Counted from the stretch's first letter, positions 1 to 10,511 are shown. The stretch: DNA of 64,000 nucleotides from Nepenthes gracilis (GCA_033239525.1 BSYO01000031.1:4049793-4113792); one strand, 5' to 3'. The notes: generated by a model not told the origin, from the sequence alone. Made by a program: numbers and translations.

Positions 1-2
1 TC

Positions 3-445
3 CTTCTCCTATATGTGGACGATATGTTAATCATTGGACGCAACAGTGGCCGAATAAAGGAGCTGAAGGAGCAGCTTGGACGGTCATTTGCCATGAAGGA
101 CCTTGGATCGGCTAAGCAGATTCTGGGAGTCAGAATATTACGCGATCGAAAGGCAAGGAAGTTGTGGTTGTCTCAAGAGAACTATCTTGATAAAGTACTC
201 CAACGATTCAACATGGAGAAATCAAAGTCCGTGAGTACACCGTTGGCAAATCACTACAGCTGAGCACTCGTCAGTACCCGACTACAGATGACAAGAAAAA
301 ATACATGAAAGGTGTTCCCTACTCATCAGCTGTGGGAAGCTGATGTATGCTCTGGTATGCACTAGACCAGACATAGCTCATGCCGTTGGGACAGTTAGCC
401 AGTTTCTGTCCAATTCGGGAAAGGAGCACTGGTCCGTAGTGAAAT
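3..445 (+). pseudogene. Copia-1 reverse transcriptase, C-terminal part (broken)
   Basis: This is the end of a Ty1/copia reverse transcriptase. The YVDD catalytic box is at 12-23, followed by the usual connection region (FAMKDLG, ILGVRI, LSQENYL). The first frame stops at 261-263 after a small deletion relative to Copia-2. A second frame from about 343 gives the conserved TRPDIAHAVG and the KEHWS segment leading to RNase H. The frame then runs into the solo LTR at 446. RT copies the element RNA into DNA in cytoplasmic particles, but this copy cannot make a full enzyme because of the frameshift, lost codons and the insertion. Confidence 0.9.
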
Positions 446-2688
446 TGTCACGACCTAGGAACACAATATTCGCAGGTCAAAATAAAATCAATAATAATAT
501 TTCCATCAACCATAATAACCCAACTCGGGTGTGACAATCATACACACGTAGGGCCCAATATAAATAAAACCCGCACAAGATCCATTGGATAAGAATCCGG
601 ACAAATATAATACACGACCTGCTAACCATGATCGCAAGGGAGGTATCCAATTTACAACAACTCATCCACATAATACTATAATTTCAATATTTTGCATACA
701 ATGATCAAGGCCATCATCCGGCCATAAATAATAACCATAACATATCCTCGAAACCAGAAATATACCAAATATAACATCTCCACTCGCCAAAAGGAATATC
801 CGAGCCCGATCACGTCCGAGCTCCTACAAGCGTATCCATGCCACTAGTTTGAAGGAATAAAATATGAAAACGTGAGCCTAAAGCTCAACAAGCATCATCG
901 TATAAAGATAGTACACATAAATCAGGAACAGGGATATCGCATAGCAATCACGTAAAATAAAACACCATGTCTATGAAATCCCTGAAAATCGAGGAGATGT
1001 CTCGTACTAAATCGTCATCCGTAATAACTCGTCCCTCCGGGACAAAATTATATAAATCACGATCCGATAAAATCTTGTAGACGATATCATATCATATGAT
1101 CCGAGGTCACATTACATAATCGCGACCGTCACCACATCCGCGTGGGACACATACCGTCGTCCGGATCTAAAACTCATAATGCAGAAATCAAGAGAAGACC
1201 GTCGGAACTAAAACATAAATCAAAACATGTTCTGGGTTTATCACATCAGCACGTACGAGACATTCCTATAGCCCATCCATGGGCCAATCCACGTAACTCA
1301 AATCACAGTACACCCAAATTCGTGCAGAAATATAAAGCATGCACAAGATCGGAGAACCAAAGAACAATGATACCTACTTGAGGAAGGGTTACCCTCGTCC
1401 GGTAACCACGACTATATCGGCTACAAATTAGGCTAGTAGCTCAAGGCCATCCATGTACTCTGTCTCCCATAGATTATGAACTTGCTCACTATGTTTTACC
1501 ACCCGCGGCTTTGGGTGCAACCTCAAGTTTTAGTTATATATGAGGACGTCCGAATATATTAATTTTTCGTCAATTCCTTACGATGGTTCTCAATTAAATA
1601 CGCAGTGGGGCAGGTCAGTTACAAATATCTCAACCTTCCTTCCGGTGGAAGTAGCCTCAACCTTCCTTCCAGCGGTAGTAGCCTATCATATATGTCCCCG
1701 TCGGGATTAAGCCTCCCCGTCGGGATTAAGCCTCCCCGTCGAGAGCGGCGCCACAAATTGCCAATGCCTCAGATCACAAATCGACCCCTAGGGTCTCGGA
1801 CCGCCATGGTCCCGTAGTGATCCCGCCCCCGGCAGCATGCATGGTTAGTGCAAGGCCTGGTTCATGGTTACACAATATACGGATATACAAATGTATATAT
1901 ATATCGTCCGGGTGTCCAAAATCCCTCCAAATTATAAATACCAGTACAAAACCACCACACAACCAATAAAATATATATGCATGTACACAATTGATAAATT
2001 GAGGATATTTAAAAATACATGCATGCTAGTAAAATCTCCCACAATAGTCAAAATACATCAGAAATTAAATCAGACCAAGAATAGGGCTAGAGGATACTTG
2101 CCTTAACATTATACTCTGTAGATCTGAAGAAAGGATGTCCCGAAGCACTCCAAATCTGGCATTTTCCTCTCTTGCCTCACGCAAGTGCTTTCTCTCTCCT
2201 CCGTTCTCCCCACACGCAACTGATCTCCCCTCTGCGCAGCTCCTCCCGCACCACTGCCGCAGCTCCTCTGCCGCCGCTCCACCACCGCGCCGGCTCACGT
2301 GGCCGTCATCGGCCCCCGGCGATGCCCTCTCTCTCTCCCACGTGACATTTCCCCTGCGCACGGCTCACACCGCGCTGCTGCCACCGCCTACCGACTCAAA
2401 CCACCGACACCAGCCATCCCGATGACCATCGTCGTTGCTTCCGCCACCTGCTCGGCCGCCGACCTCTCTTGCGCAGGCTTCTCTCTCCAAGCCGCGCGCA
2501 CCACTGATCTCTCCCCCTCGCAGCATCGCCGCGATGTCATCCGCAACCACCGTCGTCAGCGTTCACCCACGCAGCCGCCGCCTCCTTCCTCTTCCTTCTC
2601 CTCCTCCTCCTTCGCGCGGCAAACCCTAATTCTCCCATTTCCCCCCTCACTTTCTCTCTCCCCGACTCTCTCCTACTTTTCGTTTTAC

Positions 2689-2732
<44 letters not shown>

Positions 2733-2912
2733 CTTAAATTTTAAAATCCAAATCAAATTCCAAATAACAGCACAAGCGCACCTCGGGTGCCACTCCGAAA
2801 TTCTGATCGTCTCCGAAAATTTTATAATATTTTAATTTACTTTCATCACGTCCGAAATACCCAAAATCATAATTAATATTAAAATAATCCAATTGTGATC
2901 CGAAATATTATA
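446..2912 (+). mobile_element. Solo LTR 1 (gypsy-type long LTR) nested in Copia-1
   Basis: A 2467-bp block begins TGTCACGACC and ends GAAATATTATA. It is flanked by the 5-bp duplication GAAAT (441-445 and 2913-2917) and splits the RT/RNase H reading exactly. Its ends match those of solo LTR 2 (TGTAATGACC ... GAAACATTACA) apart from substitutions that include two C-to-T changes at the 3' end, so the family is shared. No coding domain is inside; long frames near 2065-2835 come from a CT-rich tract. The order of features is a GTGAGCC..AGCTCAACAAG block (872-892), a GC-rich leader (2150-2560), a CT-rich tract and a TTA microsatellite (about 2688-2727). The strand is the LTR sense inferred from TG...CA. 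Confidence 0.85.
2688..2727 (+). repeat. (TTA)n microsatellite inside solo LTR 1
   Basis: About a dozen uninterrupted TTA units follow a CT-rich tract. The same CT-tract/TTA arrangement occurs in solo LTR 2 (15287-15331) and in LTR 3 (about 57999-58040), so the microsatellite belongs to the LTR family and is not an independent locus. Confidence 0.9.
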
Positions 2913-2917
2913 GAAAT

Positions 2918-3492
2918 GGATCATGAGATATATTCGGGGAACTTCCAAGATGTGTTTGTGCCTTGGAAGTGACAAACCGCAGTTTGTGGTATACTTAGAC
3001 GCGGATATGGCCGGAGATGTTGACACACGCAAATCCACATCGGGTTACTTGGTGAAATTTACGGGCGGTGTAGTTTCTTGGCAATCCAAGTTACAAAAGT
3101 GTGTAACTCTATCCACAACAGGAGCCAAATACATCGCAGTAACAGAAGCCTGTAAGGAGATGCTGTTGATGAAGGAGTTCGTTCAAGAGTTAGGCATTAA
3201 ACAAGAGAGATATGTGGTACTTTGTGACAGTCAAAGTGTCATTCATCTATATAAGAACTCTTCACTCCACTCCAGATCAAAGCACATTGAAATACGATAT
3301 CATTGGGTGCGAGAGGTGCTGGAGGAAGACCTACTATCACTAGACAAGGTTAGCACGGAAGAGAACGAGGCAGACATGATGACGAAGATTCTACCGAAAG
3401 GGAAGAAGGAAGCATGTTGCAAGATGGCCGGGCTAACACAGTTAACTTCCTCACGGTCAAGAGGAAAAGTTTGTTGGAAATCTCTCCCGTGA
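2918..3492 (+). pseudogene. Copia-1 RNase H domain (open frame after the nested LTR)
   Basis: An open frame of 189 codons from 2923 continues the polyprotein interrupted at 445. It carries the Ty1/copia RNase H signature: the first acidic residue in YLDADMAGD, then KSTSGY, an acidic residue in TEACKEM, LCDSQSVIHL, HIEIRYHW and a final NEADMMTK. RNase H removes the RNA strand during reverse transcription. The frame ends at 3490-3492, inside the start of the 3' LTR. This is the best preserved coding part of Copia-1; the matching region of Copia-2 is full of small indels. It cannot be expressed as part of a normal Gag-Pol because of the nested LTR and the upstream frameshift. Confidence 0.92.
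3460..3471 (+). other. Copia-1 polypurine tract
   Basis: AGAGGAAAAGT immediately precedes the TGTTGG start of the 3' LTR. Copia-2 has the equivalent GAGGGAAGTT at 39226-39235. This purine run primes plus-strand DNA synthesis in LTR elements. Confidence 0.75.
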
Positions 3493-4238
3493 AGAAGTTT
3501 CAGTCAGCGTCTCGTTGACCGGATAGACGGTCAATGGACGGTCAACACAGTTGGTCGACTGAAGAATCAAGTTGACCGATTTTTTGCTGAGGACTCTCAA
3601 GACAACTACGAGGACGGTCAACAGGACGTTGACCGGTCTAAATGAGAAGGCGGTCAACAAAGTTAACCGTCTCATTAAGGCAACACTGAACACTTGCTGC
3701 GTCTGAAAGGGAGTTGGTTGACCTGTCTGTTTAGGTAACCTTGGAAACTCATGACAACAGGTTTGTCTTCTTATGCTGCAGGCATGCGCCACCTGCTGCT
3801 GATCTGATACATGCTTCTTGGGGACCGTGCATCAACCATGAACAACGACGTGGTGGTCCAGCTGCTGCCAAATCCTTTGTATATTCTTGTATATGTATAT
3901 ATATGTGTGTGTGTGTGTGTGAGCAGGCTAGTAAGGCAGATGTGTAGTAAAAGGGAGAAGTTGCTGTAAGCAGAGAGAGGTGTGCAGAGTGTGAGTGTGT
4001 GAGAGTAAGGAAGAAAAACATAGAGGAAGAAGGCCCAACTGTGTGTATATTTTTGCCTCCTGTTTTTGTAATCTCTATCTCATACATAGTGCAGTTTTAC
4101 GGACTGAAAGTTCCGTGATTTTTTCCTTGATTCATAAAGGTTTTTCACGTAAATATCAGTTGTCAATACTCTTACTTTCGTCCCTTCTTTTTGATTCCTT
4201 TGTGCCTGTGTTGGTAGGCCGCCCCATTTTTGGCCAAT
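3472..4238 (+). repeat. Copia-1 3' LTR
   Basis: It starts TGTTGGAAATC straight after the polypurine tract and is collinear with the Copia-2 LTRs (start TGTTGGGGATC, about 703 bp). It includes the shared CCGTGATTTTTTCC and CACGTAAA motifs near 4112-4150. The end is estimated at GGCCAATA because the CCCAACA terminus seen in Copia-2 is degraded. A TG-rich run (about 3896-3931) and a dense group of TTGACC motifs lie in the U3 part. Confidence 0.8.
3515..3723. promoter_or_regulatory. W-box-like TTGACC cluster in Copia-1 LTR
   Basis: Eight TTGACC/GGTCAA hexamers occur in about 210 bp (3515, 3529, 3540, 3572, 3616, 3629, 3652 and 3718), on both strands. TTGAC is the core bound by plant WRKY factors, and defence- or stress-responsive copia LTRs are known to use such boxes. 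The same motif recurs in the Copia-2 LTRs. Binding itself is inference. Confidence 0.5.
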
Positions 4239-4253
4239 AAATATCAGATCGTA

Positions 4254-4505
4254 CATGTCTCCTGACTTTGTGACCATGTCCCTGAAGTTTCTGAGACAAT
4301 GAACCTTCGGGAGTCATGTGGTCCTTCAAACTTCCAAACGACAACTAATGCAGAGCAATGGGAGGATGTGGAGTCATCTGATTGTTTGCCATATTTTTCA
4401 GATAGGATGACCGACAAGAAAATTACCGACTGTTATAACGAGTCTGATGCCCATGCCGTCCTGGCCGCATATCAGCGAGCGGGTGACTTTGCAGTGCCTC
4501 GATGA
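4254..4505 (+). pseudogene. Family copy E: C-terminal remnant of the small membrane protein family
   Basis: Directly after the Copia-1 LTR an open frame reads the C-terminal half of the protein family seen at 7970 (A), 48558 (F) and 58556 (D). It has a PEV.ET segment, then CGPSNF, which matches the C-x-PP-x-F block of A and F, then an acidic tail with VESSDCLPYF that aligns with SSECSLYF of copy D. An in-frame stop near 4262 separates this from any upstream coding, and the membrane segment is absent. The missing N-terminal part is predicted to lie left of Copia-1, outside the window. Frame from ATG 4299 to stop 4503-4505. It is a remnant, not a functional gene. Function unknown. Confidence 0.6.
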
Positions 4506-5918
4506 CCACGTCGTTAGTAGCTCACTGCATATCAGCCAGCGAGTGGCTATGTAGTGCCTTGGGACTCTGGACTTGACGCCGCTTTATTCCTTTTTTTCTC
4601 ATGGGAACAAGTGATGTTGGGATAGCATGGCAACTTGCCCACCTTAGTTAAATTGTTTATTTTTTTCCTCTTTAAATTTACCCTTTTGTTTTCATTTTTA
4701 TTTTTAAATTGATTGTGGGATGAATGTATAGTTATTTGTCACGTATAAAAAATAGTATAGTGCCAACTTATTAAAAAAGAAGCAGCCCCTAAATATACTC
4801 CTAAGTTTTCAACTCCAAACAAAATATTTATTGTTGGATGTGCACTTCAAGATATAGATATTTTTTGTATAAATAAGATACTTTGTACATGTTTTAACAT
4901 ATATCAAATAATATTATACATATAATGCATAACTAGGATTAAGAGAGACGTTCTAATAAAGTTAAGTCAGATTTTTAAACACTGAAATATAGATTCTATA
5001 TACTATAACAGTTAATAAAATGTAAAAGAATATAAAACTTGCTCTTTAGTATATTTTTTTAATATTTAAATTAAAATTTCTTTTATAAAGATAAAAAATA
5101 ATAAAGAATGAGGGATAAGCATAAGTGAGAGAATATTAGAATTGGAGGATTTGGCTCCTTGATTATTGGAAGGCCATAAGTGTCTAGTGGCCTATATTCT
5201 ACACTTGTCCGTTCATTTTTAGCTTTCGATTCCCAAATTCCCTGATTGAGTAAAATTTGTATATTTATAATCCTATCATCAATCAGTATATTTTTCTACA
5301 AGTAATAAGTTTGTAAAATAAAGTGTTATTTTGATTAAAGACCCAACCAATATATAAGTTTATAATTACTCAGAGTTTAACATTTGTTATTTAATAACTA
5401 CAATTATTTATTTTTAACTAATTTAAAATTTTATAGAATGTGCTTAAGATATAAGAATATTATAAATAGATAACGGTAAAAATGGTACCCAATTCATTTT
5501 TTCACAAGGTACTAGTATGAATAAAAATGATCTGTTTGGTCCGATTATAGTTTTTTATAATTGTATTGTTATTTTAGATAAATATAAAATTTAAAAAATT
5601 ATTTTAATAAGTAATCCGTTGTGTAATTGATAAATGTTTTAAGTAAATTTTTTATTAAATATATATTTAATTAATATTTCAGTCTAAGATACTATTATTT
5701 TTAAAATATTTAATATTTTCAGGTAAAATTTATGTAAATATATATTTTTGAATAAAAATTCTTCAAATAAGCTGGTCCAGTTTGGATTATGGACTAGAAT
5801 AGTATGATTTTTATCCCGAGTGATTGGAATGTTCGATTTGATTCAATCAAACGTAACGATTATAAATTTTCATCTAAATCTTATAGGATTTTGACTCAAA
5901 TCCTATGAATTCTATAAT
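4506..5918. other. AT-rich intergenic DNA; right part belongs to the A/B duplication
   Basis: No coding frame or RNA gene was seen. From about 5400 to 5880 the sequence is a diverged direct copy of 19187-19640, sharing for example AGAATGTG.TTAAGATATAA and CAGTTTGGATTATG-type stretches. This marks the left part of the segmental duplication that carries genes A and B. Confidence 0.65.
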
Positions 5919-5923
5919 ACTAT

Positions 5924-6169
5924 TGTAGTGTCCCACATTGGATTAGGGGAGGGGAACGAAGCATCCTTAGAAGGGCGTAGACACCTCCCCCCTTGTAGAC
6001 GCGTTTTGGGGGCGGTGGACTCCGTCTGCCAGGAACAAAACCGTGAGGCCTGTAGGTTGGGGACGCCGTGAAGTTCTCCAAGGCCTCCGCCTGTAGGCTG
6101 AAGACGTCGCGAAGTTCTCCCAAGTCAAAGCGGACAATATATACATGTGGGTGCGCCGGGGACGTTAAA
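5924..6169 (+). repeat. TRIM 5' LTR
   Basis: 246 bp, starting TGTAGTGTCCC and ending GACGTTAAA, where the 3' LTR has GACGTTACA. Confidence 0.88.
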
Positions 6170-6226
6170 AATGGTATCCAGTGGGGCCCGATCGGTGTGC
6201 GAGCCGAGACGCCAGGCCGCCAAAAG

Positions 6227-6455
6227 TGTGCCACATTGGATTGAGGATGGGTAAGTATCCAGGCGTGGACACCCCCCCTTCTAGACGCGTTTTGGGGGCA
6301 GTGGACTCCGTCTGCCATGAACAAAACCGTGAGGCCTGTAGGTTGGGGACGTCGTGAAGTTCTCCCAGACCTCGGCCTGTAGGCTAAAGACGCCGCGAAA
6401 TTCTCCCAGGTTAAAACGGACAATATCTACGTGCGGGTGCGCCGGGGACGTTACA
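6227..6455 (+). repeat. TRIM 3' LTR
   Basis: 229 bp, starting TGTGCCACATTGG and ending GACGTTACA. It is collinear with the 5' LTR, with scattered substitutions and a small deletion near the start. Confidence 0.88.
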
Positions 6456-6857
6456 ACTATTTATTTGTATTTTCTTTTATTTGGTTGGTGATTTTAGGTA
6501 AAAAAAAAAAATGTGACTTTTTGAATATATTTACTTATTTCAATCTCATGGAAAATAATTATTCACATCTTATTTATAATTATATCGATAATCCGATCTC
6601 CTCCCTAACTTATGATCATTAATTGTTTGTGGTAAATTATTTATCAAAATTTACAGAGAATTGACATTTACAGGACAACTCGAAAATAACATTGCATAAA
6701 ACATCGATTTAAAATATTTTATATTAATTTTATATCCACATAAAAACTAAATGAGCCCTCCCTCTCTCCTGCAGTTAATCCCCCTTTTCTCTAAATAATA
6801 TTAATATTTTTAATTATGTTTACACCATTAATTTTTTATTTTTGAAGGATTGAGTAG

Positions 6858-7060
6858 GACTCCATCTCTTAAAGAGATGAAGAGATTTATTTTTTTTATT
6901 TTAATCATTTATTTTTAAATAAATAATTTTGATCCAATTATTTAAAATTATTTATTTAAATAATTTTTTGTTTTTTAATAATAATTAAATTATAATTACT
7001 TATTTTAAAATATATTGTTAATATTAAAAAAATAAACACTTCCCCATTTTCCCCCTCCCC
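6858..7060. mobile_element. MITE-like element, copy 1
   Basis: It begins GGACTCCATCTCTTAAAGAG and contains the AT-rich core TAATTAAATTATAATTA shared with the copies at 7597, 10017, 30296 and 59500. The right end is unclear. No coding potential. Confidence 0.45.
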
Positions 7061-7596
7061 CACCCTTATAATTTTATGGAAGTCTTCAACCACCATCCCC
7101 GTAACATTAAGGGTTCGTTTACCTTTGATTAATATCTTTTAGAGAGTAAAAATTGATTTAAGAAAAAAAGCGATTGAAGATTTTTTCTGAGTTATATGTT
7201 ATTTTTTGATATGTTTAAATTCATAAAAGCACTTTAAAAATGTATTATAGTAGATGCTATAATCATCAAATAATTATTTTAATATTAGAAAATTAGTTTT
7301 TCTAATTATAATGACAGGAATTTATTTCTTTCCTTCTCAACCATAAATTAATTAATCTGAAAATTTGAATAAAAATTTTATTTTTGTCATGCCAAACTCT
7401 TCTTAAATACCTATGTAGCCATATAATTTTTATTATTTTTCATCTTTATTATCATTATCTTATTGTTCATACCAAATTTTTAGAATTTAAACTTTAACCC
7501 ATTCTTATTTATTCTCAGATTAGCTATTCAAATATTAACCCGATCCAATCAATCAATCCATAACAAGTTCACTGGCGCCCATAATTTGGGTAGAAG

Positions 7597-7770
7597 GGAC
7601 TCCATCTTTTTAATGAATTATGAAAATATTTATTCTTTTTATGATTAAATTATTTTTAAATAATTAATTTAAATAGATATTTTAATTTTTTAAAAATAAT
7701 TAAATTATAATTATTTATTAAAAAATAAATAAATAATGAATCTCACCGTCTATACAAGAGATTGGACTCC
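7597..7770. mobile_element. MITE-like element, copy 2, just upstream of gene A
   Basis: A 174-bp AT-rich block runs from GGACTCCATCTTT to AAGAGATTGGACTCC. The ends are imperfect inverted repeats (GGACTCCATCTCTT in copy 1; GGAGTCCAATCTCTT on the opposite strand here). The core TAATTAAATTATAATTATTT is shared with the other copies. No convincing target duplication was found. A degraded form of the same core lies upstream of pseudogene B (about 19860-19945), so the insertion predates the A/B duplication. Confidence 0.55.
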
Positions 7771-7969
7771 TCAAAATCGCCATATTCTTCGGTCGTTTCA
7801 ACCGCCCCATTTTCCACTGCAGTTAACTGAGTGAAATTTACCAGCCGCTCCTATAAATTCATCCTGCTTATCAATCTCCCATTTCCATTCTCCGTAATCA
7901 GCAAACGCCGCGCAATCGAAAACACACTGACCTTCCAAGTTTAGACGTGAAAACAATTTTCCGACAGCC
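7771..7969 (+). promoter_or_regulatory. Core promoter and 5' leader of gene A
   Basis: TATAAAT at 7852-7858 lies 112 bp before the ATG of gene A, a reasonable TATA box for a leader of about 80 nt. The stretch CTGCAGTTAACT, then TCCCATTTCCATTCTCC, is conserved upstream of pseudogene B (about 19996-20060), although the spacer between the MITE and the gene has diverged. Transcription start is inferred only. Confidence 0.5.
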
Positions 7970-8461
7970 ATGGCGGGCCTTTCCCACATAGTCATCATCT
8001 TTATCTCTCTCTCCCTGTTCTTTCTCTTTGCTTTCCTCGCCGGTGCTTGTTACGTTCTGTGGCGCTTGGGGAATTTCCGGCAACCCAACTCAACCGCCAA
8101 CGAAGTCCCCGGCATTCAATCCTCCAACAGCCTCTCCAAAAAGCTCCTACGTTGCTTATGCTGGGAGAAACAGACCGGCATCGAGTCCCCCGGCGCTCCT
8201 GAGAATGCGCCCCGAGTAAAGCCGGAGAACGTTCCCCACAGCTTTAAGACGGCGGACATTTCGGAGTTGTGTCGTCCTCCTAATTTCTCGGCTAAGATCA
8301 ATGAAGAAGAGAGGGAGGCTGTAGATTCACCGGAGAGCTCGCCAGTTTTTACTCAAAGAATGGAGGAATGTTATCGTGATGAGGCTTTTAGACGCTCCAT
8401 AGGGGAGTGGTCTTTCCTACGAAGGTGTCCCGAAGGCACCGTTGACAAATTTTGCTACTAA
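7970..8461 (+). CDS. Family copy A: small single-pass membrane protein, 163 aa, function unknown
   Basis: The frame is intact from ATG 7970 (context GCCATGGCG) to TAA 8459-8461. I do not recognise a named family. Residues about 6-31 form one strongly hydrophobic segment, likely a signal anchor. It is followed by a polar linker (QPNSTANEVPG), a basic/cysteine patch (SKKLLRCLCW, about residues 53-62, possible acylation site), a Pro/Glu-rich stretch with repeated PEN motifs, and a conserved block CRPPNF..KINEEERE (about 103-117). The tail is charged. The same order appears in F (minus strand, 48558), and partial copies are B, C, D and E. Conservation of layout between A and F while the rest diverges suggests a real protein. 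A TATA box and AATAAA signal bracket it. Role and topology are inference. Confidence 0.75.
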   Translation: MAGLSHIVIIFISLSLFFLFAFLAGACYVLWRLGNFRQPNSTANEVPGIQSSNSLSKKLLRCLCWEKQTGIESPGAPENAPRVKPENVPHSFKTADISELCRPPNFSAKINEEEREAVDSPESSPVFTQRMEECYRDEAFRRSIGEWSFLRRCPEGTVDKFCY

Positions 8462-8498
8462 TTTGTAATTTTTATTTTTTTTGCAGGCTTAGTTTACG

Positions 8499-8504
8499 AA
8501 TAAA
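8499..8504 (+). terminator. Poly(A) signal of gene A
   Basis: AATAAA lies 38 bp after the stop codon. An AATAAA also occurs at the corresponding place after pseudogene B (about 20542-20547). Confidence 0.5.
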
Positions 8505-10016
8505 CGTAAAATTATTTTATATGCATGAAAAAACACGTGTAAGCTTTTAATTTGAATTGGACGACCAAAAAAATTCATCTGTCATAAAAAATATTATTTA
8601 CATATAAAAATAAATTAAAATTTAAAATGTTAATTTTCCATAATTGATGATTTACCTCCATTATTCAAATTATTATAAATTTTTTATTAATTCATATCTT
8701 TCAAATATTTAATATTTTTTAATAATAATATATAATCAGAATATTTAGTTTTAAAAACTCAAAAAGCCAAATATATATATTCATCAAAAGGCTTACTGTG
8801 ATGGTTATCATTTAGGATGAAAATGGGTGGTTATAAGAATACCCAAAATCAGAAAACTTTAGACCAGTTAACTGATAATCTTAACCAATATTTGGACAAC
8901 ACCTCTCTTAAATAGTTTTGATATTTATTCTTTGTAGATAATTTGATAATAAAAGATATAATTGAAATAATATTAAAATTAAATAATAAAATTATTATTT
9001 TAAAATAATTTTAAAAAATAATATTTATCCTTATGTCAATATAATAGGAAATAATTATTCATATTTCATTAATAATTACGTGGTTATCCTGACCCGCGCT
9101 TACTAGTTGGCCACCATCAACTTAGGTTCATCTAATTTAAATATAAGATCATGAAAATTGATGGTTTTTATAATAATTATGTTTGGTAATATCTTTTATG
9201 TAACATTTAAATATTTATTATATTTTCATTATTATTCTATTTGTTTATATAATATTTTATTTTTCTTTATGAAGGTCAATTCATTGATTAAATTTTTTGG
9301 TGAGCTCAATGGCCTTCATTTTATCTTAAAAATTAAAAGTTAATATTCATTATTTACAATTATGGGTCAGTATTAATCTCTTTTCTTGGGCATTAACCCC
9401 TGGATTCAAACATTTAACCCTTAATTTTCTTTTTTGAATAAATAATACTAATATTATTTATACATCTATTTATATATTTTTTTTATATTAAAAATCTTAT
9501 TTTATTTAAAATTTTCTCTCACATCTCTTTCTCCGTATCAATTTTGACAATTTTGATAAAATAAGCATATAGGTGAGTTTATAAATATAATCTTATTAAA
9601 ATAATGTTAAATATTTAAATATAAATAAAATGTGTTACCATAAATATCAGTGCATATGCGAAACATCAATTTTTCAACATGTTTAATTTTTTTTTTCAGA
9701 AAATATGTTAAAATTATGTTTGCTAAAAATATGTAGATTCATTTACCCAATTGAAGAACGGTTGTTTCTTCATTTTATGTTGTTCAAAATTTATTTTTCC
9801 AAAAATATTTCTTTTAAAAACATTGAAACTGGGCTGGTGGGGGCAGGGATGAGGCCATTTTTTCAATTATTTTTTTTTTCAAATTTTCTATTCAAAATTT
9901 TCCTAATATATTAAAAAAAAACCTGAAACTTATAACCATTAACTAATTCGTTATATTAACCTCCTCCACTCTTTCTTGGCGGTTAGCCATTCAACTGCTA
10001 ATTGTCTCTTAGGTTG
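8505..10016. other. AT-rich intergenic DNA downstream of gene A
   Basis: The first 280 bp are a diverged copy of 20540-20850, part of the A/B duplication, sharing for example ATATGCATGA and TTTAATAATAA.ATATAATCA. Beyond that I see only low-complexity AT-rich sequence and no gene. Confidence 0.6.
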
Positions 10017-10220
10017 AGAGGCTCTATTTTCAAAAAAGGTGGGAGCATTTATTTTTTCAATCTCAATTGCTAATAAATAAATAACTCTAATTTAATAGTT
10101 TTAAAATAATTAATTTTTTATTTTTTAAAATATTAATTAAATTATAATTATTTATTTAAAATAGACAATCAAAATATAAATAATAAATTTTTCTATTGCT
10201 TTGAAAAATGAAACTCCACC
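10017..10220. mobile_element. MITE-like element, copy 3
   Basis: It runs from GAGGCTCTATTTT to AATGAAACTCCACC, with the shared core TTAATTAAATTATAATTATT. It has the same length class and arrangement as the copies at 30296 and 59500. Confidence 0.5.
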
Positions 10221-10511
10221 GAATTGGCTGCTTTACAACCTATCTACCATTTTTATGTATTTTTAAATAATGTTTAGATATTATCTATTTTAGATGTTGT
10301 TTGATAACAATATAGTAAGTTTCATCATAATTAAAAATTATTCGTAATGGTACAAATTTAATATTTTTACTCAAATTAGGACCGGAAAATGAGTAATATT
10401 ATAACAGCAACTATGCATTAGTCACAGTTGCAATTAGCTTAATTATTTAAAGTTAGTCTACCACTTTAAAGTTAGAGATACATCGTATTTTCGCATCTTA
10501 AAATATGATAG

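Larger units (their letters stand above)
1..4238 (+). mobile_element. Copia-1: Ty1/copia element (Tnt1/Tork-like), 3' part only, with nested insertion
   Basis: The window opens inside the reverse transcriptase of a plus-strand copia element and continues through RNase H, a polypurine tract and the 3' LTR. The YVDD active site is at 12-23. The RT/RNase H reading is interrupted at 445 and resumes at 2918, where a 2467-bp solo LTR sits between copies of GAAAT. The element is closely related to Copia-2 at 34474-39937, which gives the uninterrupted reading for comparison. The 5' LTR, gag and integrase lie outside the window. The right end is approximate because the last bases of the LTR have diverged from Copia-2. 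Confidence 0.93.
5924..6455 (+). mobile_element. TRIM (terminal-repeat retrotransposon in miniature), complete
   Basis: A 532-bp element is flanked by the exact duplication ACTAT (5919-5923 and 6456-6460). Two LTRs, 5924-6169 and 6227-6455, share the CCACATTGGATT start, GACGCGTTTTGGGGGC, CCGTGAGGCCTGTAGG and GGACAATAT motifs and a GCGCCGGGGACGTTA end. Between them are only about 57 bp, starting with the primer-binding site TGGTATCCAG at 6172-6181, close to the complement of initiator Met-tRNA (TGGTATCAGAG). There is no coding capacity, as expected for TRIMs, which depend on enzymes from autonomous elements. The right LTR lacks about 5 bp near its start. Base composition is far more GC-rich than the surroundings. 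Confidence 0.9.

Noticed and set aside
2065..2835. Overlapping long frames on both strands (up to 178 codons)
   Set aside because: They lie in the GC-rich leader and CT tract of solo LTR 1, end in the TTA microsatellite, and match no family; composition artefact.
5920..6423. 167-codon minus-strand frame
   Set aside because: It spans both TRIM LTRs and only reflects their GC-rich, stop-poor sequence.
8422..8485. Possible intron at the end of gene A (AAG|GTGTCC to TTTTTTTTGCAG)
   Set aside because: The borders look plausible and a TACTAAT branch-like motif is present, but the unspliced frame ends normally and nothing else supports splicing.
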